Origin: Candidatus Gastranaerophilales bacterium
GTDB lineage: Bacteria > Cyanobacteriota > Vampirovibrionia > Gastranaerophilales > Gastranaerophilaceae
Assembly: GCA_928722015.1 (NCBI GenBank)
Contig: CAKMWI010000005.1
Location: 36,970-100,969 of the forward strand
Direction of reading: 5' to 3'
DNA length: 64,000 nucleotides
The notes under the pieces were generated by a model that was not told the DNA's origin, searched no databases, and saw only the letters and a program-made list of their open reading frames with translations. The first letter of the stretch is position 1; the number at the start of each line of letters is the position of its first letter. The position numbers and the translations under genes were made by a program. Of the stretch, positions 34,805-43,585 are shown piece by piece.

Positions 34805-35419
34805 ATGGATTATAGTGAAATATTGAGAGAATTGGCGCTTGTAATTGCTGCCTCATATTTAATAGGTTCAATTCCAACAGGATATATCATTGTTAAACTG
34901 TTTACAGGTCAAGATATCAGGACAATAGGTTCAGGTTCAACCGGTGCTACAAATGTAAAACGTGTAATGGGTAAAAAATGGTTCTTTACAGTAATGCTAT
35001 TAGATGCTTTAAAAGGTGCGCTTCCTGTTGCTCTCACTGCATATTACATGCCTGCATTACGTGATATTGGTTTATTACCAGTAATTTCTGCGGTTTGCGT
35101 TATATTAGGCCACAGCAAATCTGTATTTCTTAATTTTACAGGAGGCAAATCAGTTGCTTCAGGAGTAGGAACACTAATGGCTCTAAACTGGCAAGCAGGT
35201 CTTATTATTGCAATCGTTTGGGGAATTATAACCTGGATTTCCAGATATGTATCTTTAGGTTCAATTATAGCATTAGCTCTTTCGCCAGCTATTATGTGGT
35301 TTTTAAATGCACCAATAGCATATATTCTCTATGCACTTGTTGCTGCAATTTATGTTATATACCTTCATAGAGAAAATATAAAAAGACTTCGTGAAGGGAC
35401 TGAAAATAAAGTAAGATAA
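34805..35419 (+). CDS. plsY: Acyl-phosphate:glycerol-3-phosphate acyltransferase
   Basis: The 204-residue membrane protein has the three PlsY motifs: SYLIGSIPTGYI in the first helix, GSGSTGATNVKRVMGKK after it, and HSKSVFLNFTGGKSVASGVG in the second cytoplasmic loop, with five or six membrane helices. It transfers an acyl group from acyl-phosphate to glycerol-3-phosphate, the first step of membrane lipid synthesis. plsX is not in the window. It has its own promoter and AGGGAG ribosome binding site. Confidence 0.96.
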   Translation: MDYSEILRELALVIAASYLIGSIPTGYIIVKLFTGQDIRTIGSGSTGATNVKRVMGKKWFFTVMLLDALKGALPVALTAYYMPALRDIGLLPVISAVCVILGHSKSVFLNFTGGKSVASGVGTLMALNWQAGLIIAIVWGIITWISRYVSLGSIIALALSPAIMWFLNAPIAYILYALVAAIYVIYLHRENIKRLREGTENKVR

Positions 35420-35449
35420 AATATTGATTAATTGTAAAACTAATGAATG

Positions 35450-37234
35450 TTAAGCATCATAACGCTTAAACGATTTTTCAATAGATTTTGAAATAATTGA
35501 TTTTGTTGTATCATACTCTGTTGTGAGAGAAGATATTTCAGTATCAAGATTTTTCATTTTCAAATCAATTGTATCTTCTTTGTTTTGAATCTTAGTTTTT
35601 TCTGTATTATATTTTGCCTCAGCTCTAGCAACGGCCTCATCATCGGTAACTTCTGAGATATATTTATCTGTTGAGTAATTACCTTGATAATAATATCCGT
35701 CATCACTTATAGAAGAAATATAAACTTTTCCGCTCTTCAACATTTCCTGCATATAGTTTTGATCTTCTATCTGAGGATTTTCAACCCAACCATCAAGACA
35801 AATTCGGTTAAATAATGTATCATAAAAACTTGCTTCTAAGCATTCATCACCTGTATCTACAGAAGAGTCAGCTGGAATAGTGAATGTAAAATCATCATTA
35901 TCCGGATCATATAAATTACTTGTATCTTGACCCTTGTTATAGTTATATGCACAGTTGAAATCTTTTTGATATTCAACAAATGCAGTCAAAAATACTTCTG
36001 CAATATTATTCAAGTTAACACTGACTTGAGATTTGTCTTTACGGTCAGCATGTAAACCTGCGTGGTCATAGTCGTATGTATAAGTAAAACCAATTGTATT
36101 TATAGCTTTTTCATCAACAGATTCTTTATAATCATCAGTTTTCTCAATCTTGGTACCAACACCAATTTCATCAAGTGCTTCTTTGATATCAGAGCCTTGT
36201 CTTGAGTTACACCACTCTTTCAAGTCGCCTTTATCTTGTGAAACATGTTGGTAACGATTATCTTTATTATAAGCTTCAGTTAATTTATCACTAGGATAAA
36301 ATAAATCATAAACCTGATTATAAGCATATTGTAAAGCTAAATCATTAGCAGCTGTTCCACCAAGAACTGCTGAAAATTGATCCGTTATCCAATTTAATAT
36401 TGATCCTTGGTCGTTTTCACTTGTACCAATTATTTTCTCTTGTAAATATTTAGCTGCAAAAAGTGGAATTTTTTCCCCTTTTCTTGTATGAAGAGAAATG
36501 TTATATTCAGCATCACCGGATAACAAATCTGCCAAGGTTAAACTTTTACCGGAAGGAGTATCACCTGTAGAAGTTTTCTCCACCCCGCTATCACTATGTA
36601 CCCTTAATTGTTCCCAGTCTTCATAACCATCTTGACTAGCATTAAGAACACCACCTTCACCAAGGGTTACACCATAAGTTGCAGTGTCAACAGTTTGAGC
36701 TTCTAATAATTCGAACAATTGATCATAGGTTATTGAAGTTGTACCGGTAGTAGCAGAAACAGTACTGCCAACCCCAAGAGTATTGCCATAAGTAACACTC
36801 TCCATTGCAGCTGCTTTAGCAGGAGTAATGATGTTTTCTCCGGCCAGAGCTTCAATAAATGCATTACGAACATCAGAAGAAGGAGTTCCTGAAAGTCCCT
36901 CTGCAGGTATTCCTGCAGCTCTTGCTGCTGCTGCATAAGATGAATTTAATACAACTCTGTTTTTAGAATCTGTAACTAACTTAGGATAATAGTCATTATA
37001 AACAGAAGGAGTCATTAACAATCCATAAGATAAATCCATTTCACTTGTTCCTGAACCGTAGTAATCATAAACAAGTTTAGTTGCATCTAAAGAACTTTGA
37101 TATTCAGTTGAAATCCTTTCCATATCACGAGATAATGCTATTTTTTGATGAGACAAACTCATAGAAAGGAATTCACAGTCAGATTTTCTGGCTGTTATGG
37201 TTAATAATCTAGCTTGTGCCGTTGATAATCCCAT
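35450..37234 (-). CDS. Large hypothetical coiled-coil protein with an internal repeat
   Basis: The 594-residue protein is not recognised. Its N terminus (residues 1-60; MGLSTAQARLLTITARKSD) and its last 70 residues are helical and heptad-like and enclose a central Asp/Thr/Tyr-rich region, a plan seen in self-assembling filament and hook-type proteins. An internal repeat is visible: TYGNTLGVGSTV and TYGVTLGEGGVL, about 50 residues apart. It has no signal peptide or membrane segment. AAGGAA supports the start. It converges on plsY, with 30 nt between them. Export by a non-Sec route is conceivable but is inference only. Confidence 0.7.
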   Translation of the reverse strand: MGLSTAQARLLTITARKSDCEFLSMSLSHQKIALSRDMERISTEYQSSLDATKLVYDYYGSGTSEMDLSYGLLMTPSVYNDYYPKLVTDSKNRVVLNSSYAAAARAAGIPAEGLSGTPSSDVRNAFIEALAGENIITPAKAAAMESVTYGNTLGVGSTVSATTGTTSITYDQLFELLEAQTVDTATYGVTLGEGGVLNASQDGYEDWEQLRVHSDSGVEKTSTGDTPSGKSLTLADLLSGDAEYNISLHTRKGEKIPLFAAKYLQEKIIGTSENDQGSILNWITDQFSAVLGGTAANDLALQYAYNQVYDLFYPSDKLTEAYNKDNRYQHVSQDKGDLKEWCNSRQGSDIKEALDEIGVGTKIEKTDDYKESVDEKAINTIGFTYTYDYDHAGLHADRKDKSQVSVNLNNIAEVFLTAFVEYQKDFNCAYNYNKGQDTSNLYDPDNDDFTFTIPADSSVDTGDECLEASFYDTLFNRICLDGWVENPQIEDQNYMQEMLKSGKVYISSISDDGYYYQGNYSTDKYISEVTDDEAVARAEAKYNTEKTKIQNKEDTIDLKMKNLDTEISSLTTEYDTTKSIISKSIEKSFKRYDA

Positions 37235-37434
37235 TGTTTTCCTTTCAATAACTCTTATTTCGTAACTTTGTAGATGTTTTCATGTAGTATTACGGTCTTT
37301 TAAACTTAAAACTTTAAAATAAGACATCCTATTTGTAACAAATATTTACAATTTTTAAAATGAAAAATTTAAGGTATGATTAAAAAAGAATTTATATAAT
37401 AAAAGACGACATATAACATTAAAAGGAGAAAAAT

Positions 37435-38391
37435 ATGGCAAAAAGAATCGGGATAGATGTCGGCGGAACAAATGTCAAAATCGCTTTAGTTGATGAAAAA
37501 GGTAAGATTATATATTCAAACAGCGTTCCTACCTACGCAAAAATGGGCTACGAATATACTGTTAACAATATAAAACAAGCAATAAGAGACCTGATGAAAG
37601 AAACTAATACAACAGAAAAAAATATTGAAGGTATAGGTTTTGACTTTCCTGGTCAGGTAGATTGCAAAACCGGTGTCGTAAAACTTGCTCCAAATATTCC
37701 GGGCTGGGTAAATGTACCTATAGCACAAATGATTGAAGAAGAATTTCATATTCCAACAAGAATCGACAATGATGTAAGATGTGCTGCTCTGGGAGAATTA
37801 AAATTCGGTGCAGGTAAAGGGTGTGAAAACTTTGTTTGTATCACCGTAGGAACAGGTATAGGCTCAGGACTTGTAATAAACGGTAAAGTGGTTCGCGGAG
37901 CTTCAAATGCTGCAGGCGAAATCGGTCATATAAAACTTCAAATGACTAATGGCCCTATCTGCGGCTGCGGAGATACCGGCTGTTTGGAAGCATTTGCATC
38001 AGGACCATCTATTGTTGCAATGGCGCAAGACTATATCAAAGGCGGAAAATCAACAAAATTTAGAGAAATGGCTGCGGCAGAAGGCGGCGAAATCACCCCT
38101 TATATGGTAGCAAAAGCAGCAGAAGAAGGAGATCCCGTAGCAAAAAGAATTTTCGAAATTGTAGGAGAATACATAGGAATAGGATTAACAAGTGTTATCA
38201 ACCTGCTTAATCCTGAAAAAGTTATCATCGGCGGTGGTGTTGCAGAAGCAGGAGAATTACTGCTTGAACCAATCAGAAGAACAGTAAAAGAACGGGCAAT
38301 GGTTGTTGCAGGCGAAGCTGTTGAAATAGTTCCAGCTCAACTAGGAAATTCTGCCGGAGTAATCGGTGCAAGTATGCTTATTGAAGGTTAA
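37435..38391 (+). CDS. glk: ROK-family glucokinase
   Basis: The 318-residue protein has the ROK ATP-binding opening RIGIDVGGTNVKIALVD, the catalytic segment with RIDNDVRCAALGE, the VGTGIGSGLVINGKVVRG motif, and the zinc signature CGCGDTGCLEAFASG. This matches ROK glucokinases, which phosphorylate glucose to glucose-6-phosphate in the cytoplasm; other hexoses cannot be excluded. AAAGGAG precedes the ATG and a terminator follows, so it is a single-gene unit. Confidence 0.93.
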   Translation: MAKRIGIDVGGTNVKIALVDEKGKIIYSNSVPTYAKMGYEYTVNNIKQAIRDLMKETNTTEKNIEGIGFDFPGQVDCKTGVVKLAPNIPGWVNVPIAQMIEEEFHIPTRIDNDVRCAALGELKFGAGKGCENFVCITVGTGIGSGLVINGKVVRGASNAAGEIGHIKLQMTNGPICGCGDTGCLEAFASGPSIVAMAQDYIKGGKSTKFREMAAAEGGEITPYMVAKAAEEGDPVAKRIFEIVGEYIGIGLTSVINLLNPEKVIIGGGVAEAGELLLEPIRRTVKERAMVVAGEAVEIVPAQLGNSAGVIGASMLIEG

Positions 38392-38418
38392 AATATATAT
38401 TAAATTTATAACCACTAA

Positions 38419-38455
38419 AACACTCATCTTCGTGTAAAAAGATGAGTGTTTATAT
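38419..38455 (+). terminator. Terminator after glk
   Basis: A 12-bp stem AACACTCATCTT / AAGATGAGTGTT with an 8-nt loop and a TTTATATT tail. Confidence 0.85.
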
Positions 38456-38496
38456 TAGAATAATTATCGTATTTATTAGCACAATCTATTTAAGTA

Positions 38497-38525
38497 TTGA
38501 CATTAAAATTTTGTTATAATATTAT
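38497..38525 (+). promoter_or_regulatory. Strong promoter of the Met-rich leader peptide unit
   Basis: Consensus -35 TTGACA (38497-38502), 17 bp, and -10 TATTAT (38520-38525). Transcription would begin near 38532, just before the AAAAGGAAAAGGA ribosome binding site. Confidence 0.65.
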
Positions 38526-38549
38526 AAATTTCAAAAGGAAAAGGATTCT

Positions 38550-38636
38550 ATGCAATTTAACGCAACAATGATGATGAATATGATGATGCAAAGCCTGATG
38601 TCAGGTGGTCATTGTTATGTGATTCGAATGCGTTAG
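38550..38636 (+). CDS. Methionine-rich leader peptide, 28 aa
   Basis: The 28-codon frame MQFNATMMMNMMMQSLMSGG-HCYVIRMR has nine Met, six of them in two runs of three. It is preceded by a strong ribosome binding site and a consensus promoter, and is followed by a hairpin terminator at 38659-38685, upstream of the membrane-protein gene at 38728. The codons for SGG (38601-38608, TCAGGTGG) can pair with CCACCTGA (38662-38669) in the terminator's left arm, giving an alternative structure. This is the layout of amino-acid-sensing attenuators such as trp and his leaders. A free-standing small protein gene is the alternative. Confidence 0.55.
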   Translation: MQFNATMMMNMMMQSLMSGGHCYVIRMR

Positions 38637-38658
38637 TTTTTGATAAGCAAACAAGTTT

Positions 38659-38685
38659 AAGCCACCTGAAAAAGGTGGCTTTTTT
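38659..38685 (+). terminator. Terminator/attenuator hairpin downstream of the Met-rich peptide
   Basis: Stem AAGCCACCT / AGGTGGCTT with loop GAAAA and a T-run. Its left arm is also complementary to 38601-38608 inside the peptide gene, so it may work as a conditional terminator for the gene at 38728. Confidence 0.8.
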
Positions 38686-38727
38686 AATCTAAAATTTTTG
38701 GAATATTTTAAGGAGACACAAAATACA

Positions 38728-40089
38728 ATGATAGCTACAATTCAACCAGACATTACCCAAAACACCCACAATAGAATTAAAATAAATAATAACATCTCAT
38801 TTAAAGGAGCAAACTTCAGCAAGGGAACAAAATTTCTTGACGGATTTATTAAATCACAAGAAAATTTATCATCAACAAGATTCATTCAAGGAACACTTAC
38901 AAACTGGCTTCCAAAAGCTGTTTTGTCAAGAAGTTTTGTTGATTTTAGTGAATTTACATTTTTGGAATTTCTTGAGTCAGGTATTTTTTACTTTGCCGCA
39001 CCATTTTTTGGAGAACATTTATATAGAAATGGAATTTTTAAAGCAATACAACCTAAAAAATATAAAAGTTTAATTCCCCAAAATTTATCCAAAAGTTTAG
39101 ATAACATTAAAAAATCAGATTTTGATAAAGAAACAAAAAATAGACTAATAACGACCAAAGCAGGAGTCATACTAGCTTGTATTGCAGTACCGGCCCTTGA
39201 ATATGCTCTTGGATTTGCTAAAAATTTATTTACATTAAAAGTATTTAAAATAAGTGATTTTAATAATGTTGCAAACCTGAATAAAAATAAAAAAGAAGAT
39301 GAACAACAACAAAAAAAAGTAGAAACTCATTCTAAACAAGTTTTATTGAAAACAGGGGCATTAATTGGTTCCGGAATAGGAGCAGGAGTATTATTAGCCA
39401 CTAACGGATATAAATCAAAAACTGCAGTAAAATTGTCAGAATTTCTACTTGAACCTGGAATTTATATTTCAAAACTCCTTCACAAATTAAATATTAAATC
39501 AGACAAAACTGATAAATTTTTAGCAGAATATTTAAAACTGGATTTTGAAGATAAAGGAAAATTTGCCTTGAGTAAAGGACAATTAGCACTTACTTGCATA
39601 ACAGGACTTTTTGGTTATTCTGCGGCCGCAAAAGATAGAGGAAAGTTAGACTTTTATGAAGTATGGACAAGAGTTCCTCTTGTAGTTCTTTATACAATCT
39701 TCGGCTCATCATTACTTGACGCAGGATTCAAAAAAATTCTGGCCAAAAAAGGCAAATTCCCTGAACTAATCAAAAAAGGAAAAGATGGAAATATAGAAAA
39801 CATTCCAACCCGCAAAGACCTACCTGAAATTGCACAAAAACTTGCAAAATTAAACAATACATCAAAAGAACAAGAACTTGCAAAACTTATAAAACAAAAG
39901 GCAATAATTACCGGAGTACCATACTTATTTAGTCTTGTAACAATGGGATTTGTATTAAGCGCAGTTTCAAGAATCTGGACAAAATACAGATATGACCATC
40001 AGGTAAAAAATCAGCAACAGAATATATCTGCTGATAACAATAACTTCGTAAAATTTAGTCCGGCCTTTGAAGGTTTTAGAATCAAATAA
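38728..40089 (+). CDS. Multi-pass hypothetical membrane protein with FKG leader
   Basis: From ATG 38728 (AAGGAG at good spacing) the product has 453 residues. The leader is Asn/Thr-rich and ends NNISFKGANF (Phe25, Gly27). At least four hydrophobic segments follow, near residues 75-95, 155-175, 205-225 and 385-410, separated by Lys-rich loops. The C terminus ends KFSPAFEGFRIK, which repeats the F-x-G element. No family is recognised. In size, hydropathy and ending it resembles gene 46905-48449, so both may belong to a lineage-specific family. The gene may be controlled by the attenuator-like leader upstream. Confidence 0.72.
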   Translation: MIATIQPDITQNTHNRIKINNNISFKGANFSKGTKFLDGFIKSQENLSSTRFIQGTLTNWLPKAVLSRSFVDFSEFTFLEFLESGIFYFAAPFFGEHLYRNGIFKAIQPKKYKSLIPQNLSKSLDNIKKSDFDKETKNRLITTKAGVILACIAVPALEYALGFAKNLFTLKVFKISDFNNVANLNKNKKEDEQQQKKVETHSKQVLLKTGALIGSGIGAGVLLATNGYKSKTAVKLSEFLLEPGIYISKLLHKLNIKSDKTDKFLAEYLKLDFEDKGKFALSKGQLALTCITGLFGYSAAAKDRGKLDFYEVWTRVPLVVLYTIFGSSLLDAGFKKILAKKGKFPELIKKGKDGNIENIPTRKDLPEIAQKLAKLNNTSKEQELAKLIKQKAIITGVPYLFSLVTMGFVLSAVSRIWTKYRYDHQVKNQQQNISADNNNFVKFSPAFEGFRIK

Positions 40090-40102
40090 ATTTCATTTAT
40101 GT

Positions 40103-40108
40103 TACAAT
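40103..40108 (+). promoter_or_regulatory. -10 box TACAAT 6 nt before rsmI
   Basis: TACAAT ends six bases before the ATG at 40115, just after the upstream stop codon. No Shine-Dalgarno. Confidence 0.4.
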
Positions 40109-40114
40109 CAATTT

Positions 40115-40927
40115 ATGAAAGAATATGATTTTTATATTGTACCAACACCTATCGGAAACCTTAACGATATTACATTAAGAGCAATTGACATTTTAAATAA
40201 TGTAGATTACATTGCCTGCGAAGACAGTCGAGTAACCCAAAAATTATTGAATCATTTTAATATAAAAACAAAATGTATTTCATACCACAAATACAATGAA
40301 AAAGAACGCATATCAAAAATCATAGAAATACTCGAAAATGGAGAAAAAATAGCATTGGTATCCGATGCCGGAACCCCTTTAATATGCGATCCAGGCTCAA
40401 TAATTGTCAAAGAACTGAGAGAAAAAGGATTTAGTATAACAGCTTTGCCTGGAGCAAATGCAATCGCAACTTTTCTTTCACAAATTTCAAGAGAAGATGA
40501 ACAATTCTCCTTTCTGGGATTTATGCCTAAAACACAATTGCAAATTGAAGATATTATACAAAATTATGAAAATAAAGACATAGTATTTTATGAATCTCCG
40601 AACAGAATTTTAAATACTCTAAAAATTATTCAAAAAATAAGACCTGCATCAAAAATTGCGATTGGAAGAGAATTAACTAAAATTTTCGAAGAAATTATAG
40701 TTGATAGCGTTGAAAATATAATAAAACATTTTGAAAAAAATATTTCAAAAGGCGAATTTGTTGTAATGATTTTTCGAAACAACAAAAATCCTGAAGAAAC
40801 AGATTTAAAAAATAAAATAAAACTCTTACAAAACAAAGGTTTCAGCGCTAAAGATATCGCTGTTATTTTGGCTGAATTATATGGAATTAATAAAAACAAA
40901 ATTTATAAACTTTCAATTGGTAAATAG
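40115..40927 (+). CDS. rsmI: 16S rRNA (cytidine(1402)-2'-O)-methyltransferase
   Basis: From ATG 40115 the product has 270 residues. Its TP-methylase blocks are clear: VPTPIGNLNDITLRAIDIL, ACEDSRVTQKLL, VSDAGTPLICDPG and ALPGANAIATFLS. RsmI methylates the 2'-hydroxyl of C1402 in the 16S rRNA decoding centre using S-adenosylmethionine. The frame extends upstream to 40067, overlapping the preceding gene, but the family start matches 40115. That ATG follows TACAAT by 6 nt and has no Shine-Dalgarno. Confidence 0.95.
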   Translation: MKEYDFYIVPTPIGNLNDITLRAIDILNNVDYIACEDSRVTQKLLNHFNIKTKCISYHKYNEKERISKIIEILENGEKIALVSDAGTPLICDPGSIIVKELREKGFSITALPGANAIATFLSQISREDEQFSFLGFMPKTQLQIEDIIQNYENKDIVFYESPNRILNTLKIIQKIRPASKIAIGRELTKIFEEIIVDSVENIIKHFEKNISKGEFVVMIFRNNKNPEETDLKNKIKLLQNKGFSAKDIAVILAELYGINKNKIYKLSIGK

Positions 40928-40938
40928 TTGTAAAATTT

Positions 40939-40968
40939 TTGTACTTTTTAAATAATTTATGCTACAAT
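40939..40968 (+). promoter_or_regulatory. Predicted promoter of bamA-skp
   Basis: -35 TTGTAC (40939-40944), 18 bp, -10 TACAAT (40963-40968). The start would be about 33 nt before the TTG start codon. Confidence 0.5.
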
Positions 40969-41007
40969 TTTATTGGAGAATAGTGAGAGTTTGTAAGGAA
41001 TAATTTT

Positions 41008-43020
41008 TTGAATTTCAAGATAACAAAAAAATTTTTATCAGCAATAATCTTGGTCTTATTATCACAAACCGTAAGTTTAGCTGTTGATGATGTATGGGGG
41101 GGGATGGGATTAACCGACGATGCCGTACAATATAACAACGACTATGCTAACACTGTTTTCGACAAATATACAAACTACACAGACTCCAAAACTTCTGACT
41201 ATTCTCAAGGCAAATACCCCACGGATTTATCCTCAAAAAGTGCATCAGGCAGCACTATTGACAAAGAAAAAAGAACAATTAAAGATATAGAATTTTATGG
41301 GTTAAATTCTATATCTCAACAAGAGCTGATGGATAAGATGCAAATGAAGCAGGGTAGTGAATACTCAAAAGAGCTGATGCAGACTGATTTAAAAGCTATT
41401 TATGAAACAGGGTATTTTACTGAAAAAATGAAAGCTATTCCATCTGTTAACGGTGATGGAACGGTTACCATCAAAATTGTAGTAGAAGAAAATATTCCGG
41501 TAAAAGACTTCACTATCGAAGGAAATACTGTAGTACCAACTGAAGATATTCTTGCAACTTTCAGCGGTATGAAAGGTAAACCTCAAAATATTGGTCAAAT
41601 TAACCAAGCTATCTCCCAAATACAAGAATTATACAATTCTAAGGGTTATATTCTTGCAAGAGTGGATTCTGTAACAGATGATCCTGACGGCACAATTAAC
41701 GTCAGCATCAAAGAAGGTATTATTGACAAAATTATGATTGAAGGGAATGAAAAAACCAAAGATTATATTATTGCGCGTAATATCTTGACAGAACCAGGAA
41801 TGATATATAATGAAAACCTGATAAAAGAAGATTTAGTAAGACTATACGCCACACAAGCATTCAAAGATGTAACAAGAGAAATAGAACCGAGTGAAGATAT
41901 TCCTGATGCGTATGACATAACAATAAAAATACAAGAACAACGAACCGCTAGTGTTTCTGTTGGTGGAGGTTTGGATACTGTTACCGGTCTTTTCGGATCT
42001 ATGGGCATTTCAGAAAATAATTTCCGGGGAAGATGTGAAAGACTTTCATTAACAGGTTTAGTCGGAACCGGTGTAATTCTCAATGACTCTTCAGTTAAAG
42101 ATCACATGAATATTCAAGCAGAACTGAGTTATTTCAAACCATATTTTTATAATGCTGATACTTCGTTAAACACAAGAATTTTCTTTAGAGACTTTGGTTC
42201 ATACCAAGTTCCACTTGCAGTTGAAAGAAGATACGGTGGAGAAATGACAATTGCTCATAAATTGAAGAAAAATAGACATGCAACCGCAACCTTCAGTTTA
42301 GGGGCTGAAAATATTGACGTGTCTGAAGGTGATTTTAATGGAATTTCTGCACTATATAACAGATATAATATTCCTATTTCAGAACGTGCAAAACAGTTAG
42401 AAGGTGGTCTATTCTTGTCATTAAGCCCTGCATTGCTCTATGATACAAGAGATTCTGCAACAGTAACAAGACATGGTACAATGGCTAGCTTAAGATTTGA
42501 TGAAAATCTGGGATTAAATGGGTTTGACAAAACAAACGGTAAATTAACAGGTATGATTAAACAATACATACCAATCGCCAAGAAATCATCTTTATCTTTC
42601 ACAGTTAAAGGTGGAGGCGCAATTCATGGAGATATACCTGAAGTTATGGCATACCGTTTAGGAGGACCTTATACTGTAAGAGGGTTTAAAATGAGTGGAG
42701 TCGGTACCGGTAATGCATTTATCATGGGTTCAGCAGAATTCGCAACTCCAATACCATTTTTGGATAGAACAAGAATTGCATTCCTGAACAACTTGAGATT
42801 TACTATCTGGGCTGATGCAGGTAAAGTATTTGACGGAACAGTTTCAAATACAATATACGACAGACCTACTTACGCTGTATCCGCAGGTATTGGGTTAAAA
42901 GTCTTTATTCCTGGAATGGGACCTTTGTCTATCGACTACGGTATCCCACTTACAAACCCTGGGGACAATGGTTCCAGAAATGGTTACTTTACATTTGGTG
43001 TAGGGGATTTATTATACTAA
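41008..43020 (+). CDS. bamA: Outer-membrane assembly factor BamA/Omp85
   Basis: The 670-residue protein starts with TTG after AAGGAA and has a signal peptide cut near VSLA-VDD. A Gly/Asp-rich linker of about 65 residues leads to three POTRA domains (about 90-310; IKDIEFYGLNSISQQELMDK is the first), then a 16-strand barrel with the conserved loop-6 region (RLGGPYTVRGF). It inserts beta-barrel proteins into the outer membrane. Three POTRA domains match the cyanobacterial and chloroplast Omp85 type. It precedes a Skp-like chaperone gene by 26 nt. Confidence 0.93.
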   Translation: MNFKITKKFLSAIILVLLSQTVSLAVDDVWGGMGLTDDAVQYNNDYANTVFDKYTNYTDSKTSDYSQGKYPTDLSSKSASGSTIDKEKRTIKDIEFYGLNSISQQELMDKMQMKQGSEYSKELMQTDLKAIYETGYFTEKMKAIPSVNGDGTVTIKIVVEENIPVKDFTIEGNTVVPTEDILATFSGMKGKPQNIGQINQAISQIQELYNSKGYILARVDSVTDDPDGTINVSIKEGIIDKIMIEGNEKTKDYIIARNILTEPGMIYNENLIKEDLVRLYATQAFKDVTREIEPSEDIPDAYDITIKIQEQRTASVSVGGGLDTVTGLFGSMGISENNFRGRCERLSLTGLVGTGVILNDSSVKDHMNIQAELSYFKPYFYNADTSLNTRIFFRDFGSYQVPLAVERRYGGEMTIAHKLKKNRHATATFSLGAENIDVSEGDFNGISALYNRYNIPISERAKQLEGGLFLSLSPALLYDTRDSATVTRHGTMASLRFDENLGLNGFDKTNGKLTGMIKQYIPIAKKSSLSFTVKGGGAIHGDIPEVMAYRLGGPYTVRGFKMSGVGTGNAFIMGSAEFATPIPFLDRTRIAFLNNLRFTIWADAGKVFDGTVSNTIYDRPTYAVSAGIGLKVFIPGMGPLSIDYGIPLTNPGDNGSRNGYFTFGVGDLLY

Positions 43021-43046
43021 GATTAAGATATAAAATAGGAGGATTT

Positions 43047-43496
43047 ATGAAAAAATTAAAATTGATGGCTCTATTATTAGCGGCAGGACTGACAATTTCT
43101 GTTGGCAACAGTGCTAATGCTGAAATCGGTTATTTAAATTATCAAAAAATTCTAGATAATTATCCGGCTGCACAACAGGCCGTAAAAGAAATTGATGCTA
43201 AAGGTTTAGAATTGCAACAATATATGCTTGAAAAAGAAAAACAATACAAATCTTTAGATACACCATTGAAAAAACAAAACTTTGAATCACAAACAGCCAG
43301 TGAATTTAATGCAAAACAAGATGCATTAATGAAATTGAGACATGACAAAGAAACACAAATTCTAACTCAAATTCAAACAGCTGCAAAAGCGATTATGGTA
43401 TCACAAAAACTTGATGCAATTTTGTCTGATCAGGTAATCTTTGTTGGTGGTGTTGATGTAACGGATTTAGTTATCCAAAAACTAAAAGGACAATAA
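43047..43496 (+). CDS. OmpH/Skp-like periplasmic chaperone
   Basis: The 149-residue protein has a signal peptide cut near NSANA-EIG and then the OmpH/Skp pattern: EIGYLNYQKILDNYPAAQQA at the start of the mature chain, a helical hairpin of about 70 residues rich in Gln and Lys, and a closing beta segment (ILSDQVIFVGGVDVTD). Skp trimers hold unfolded outer-membrane proteins for the Bam machinery, so pairing with bamA is functionally coherent. AGGAGG precedes the ATG. Confidence 0.88.
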   Translation: MKKLKLMALLLAAGLTISVGNSANAEIGYLNYQKILDNYPAAQQAVKEIDAKGLELQQYMLEKEKQYKSLDTPLKKQNFESQTASEFNAKQDALMKLRHDKETQILTQIQTAAKAIMVSQKLDAILSDQVIFVGGVDVTDLVIQKLKGQ

Positions 43497-43510
43497 TAAA
43501 TGATAAAGTC

Positions 43511-43564
43511 ATAGGGAAGTAAGTGATTTAAACTTTCTATATAAATCTCTACTTATTTCCCTAT
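43511..43564. other. Long-loop hairpin between the skp-like gene and udp
   Basis: Arms ATAGGGAAGTAAGT (43511-43524) and ACTTATTTCCCTAT (43551-43564) pair over 14 bp with one G-U and a 26-nt loop. No T tail; it could end the bamA-skp transcript or protect it. Confidence 0.5.
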
Positions 43565-43585
43565 AAATTTATTAAAAGAGGCAAT

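Noticed and set aside
38590..38650. TTCGAA-containing segment resembling a tRNA T-loop
   Set aside because: No acceptor stem, D-arm or anticodon arm can be folded around it, and the Met-rich frame explains the sequence better.
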